A stretch of DNA of 5,756 nt from a bacterium UBA7470 (GTDB taxonomy: Bacteria > Pseudomonadota > Gammaproteobacteria > Burkholderiales > Burkholderiaceae_C): contig DLPA01000231.1 in assembly GCA_002479815.1 (NCBI GenBank), positions 1,923 through 7,678 on the forward strand. Direction: 5' to 3'. The notes beneath the pieces are model-generated. The model saw only the letters and a program-made list of their open reading frames with translations, was not told the origin of the DNA and made no database searches. Shown here one piece after another: positions 5,715 to 5,756 of the stretch (position 1 is the stretch's first letter; each line of letters begins with the position of its first letter). Position numbers and translations under genes: made by a program.

Positions 5715-5731
5715 TGACGCGCTGCGTCAAA
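5713..5731. repeat. Perfect 8-bp inverted repeat with 3-nt loop
   Basis: TTTGACGC (5713-5720), GCT loop, GCGTCAAA (5724-5731). It could form a hairpin after the secreted-protein gene, but there is no T-run on either side, so it is not a standard intrinsic terminator. It may be a protein-binding site or part of an interspersed repeat. Confidence 0.5.
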
Positions 5732-5756
5732 GGGGATGCGACACCAGTCTGAAATC

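Noticed and set aside
5618..5756. Minus-strand frame open from the right edge to a stop at 5632-5634 as a partial gene
   Set aside because: About 40 codons with no recognisable motif; an open frame of this length is expected by chance.

Overview
The window looks like chromosome from a betaproteobacterium of the order Burkholderiales, most likely Comamonadaceae. The basis is GC-rich coding sequence, the style of the proteins, and an interspersed repeat (about 3006-3066) that resembles one I remember from Comamonadaceae genomes. None of this could be checked by database search here.

Layout: on the left, two genes read leftward as an operon. They are an ECF-type sigma factor (244-834) and, 9 bp downstream of it, a small zinc-finger (ZAS / zf-HC2) anti-sigma factor that runs off the left edge (1-234). 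A 76-bp divergent intergenic region (835-910) separates them from a rightward series: a periplasmic TlpA-like redoxin (911-1450), a 194-bp AT-rich regulatory gap, then bufA (1645-1908), bufB (1949-2938), bufC (2935-3792) and a DoxX-family membrane protein (3776-4264). The last three overlap each other. A 425-aa secreted protein of unknown function (4323-5600) follows after a 58-bp gap. The last 156 bp hold no intact gene, only a possible LysR-type remnant and a perfect hairpin.

The core is a bufferin biosynthesis cluster. bufA encodes a Sec-exported, four-cysteine precursor peptide (DUF2282). BufB is a multinuclear non-heme iron oxidase (MNIO, DUF692). BufC is its DUF2063 partner. In characterised bufferins, BufB and BufC convert core cysteines to copper-binding thiooxazoles before export. 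The neighbouring sigma/anti-sigma pair is the likely switch, and the redoxin may handle cysteine redox chemistry in the periplasm. The core is a known system type rather than a new one. The less expected points are the redoxin placed between sigma module and bufA, a palindromic repeat apparently captured in frame inside bufC, a long loop in BufB, and the unrecognised secreted protein at the 3' end.
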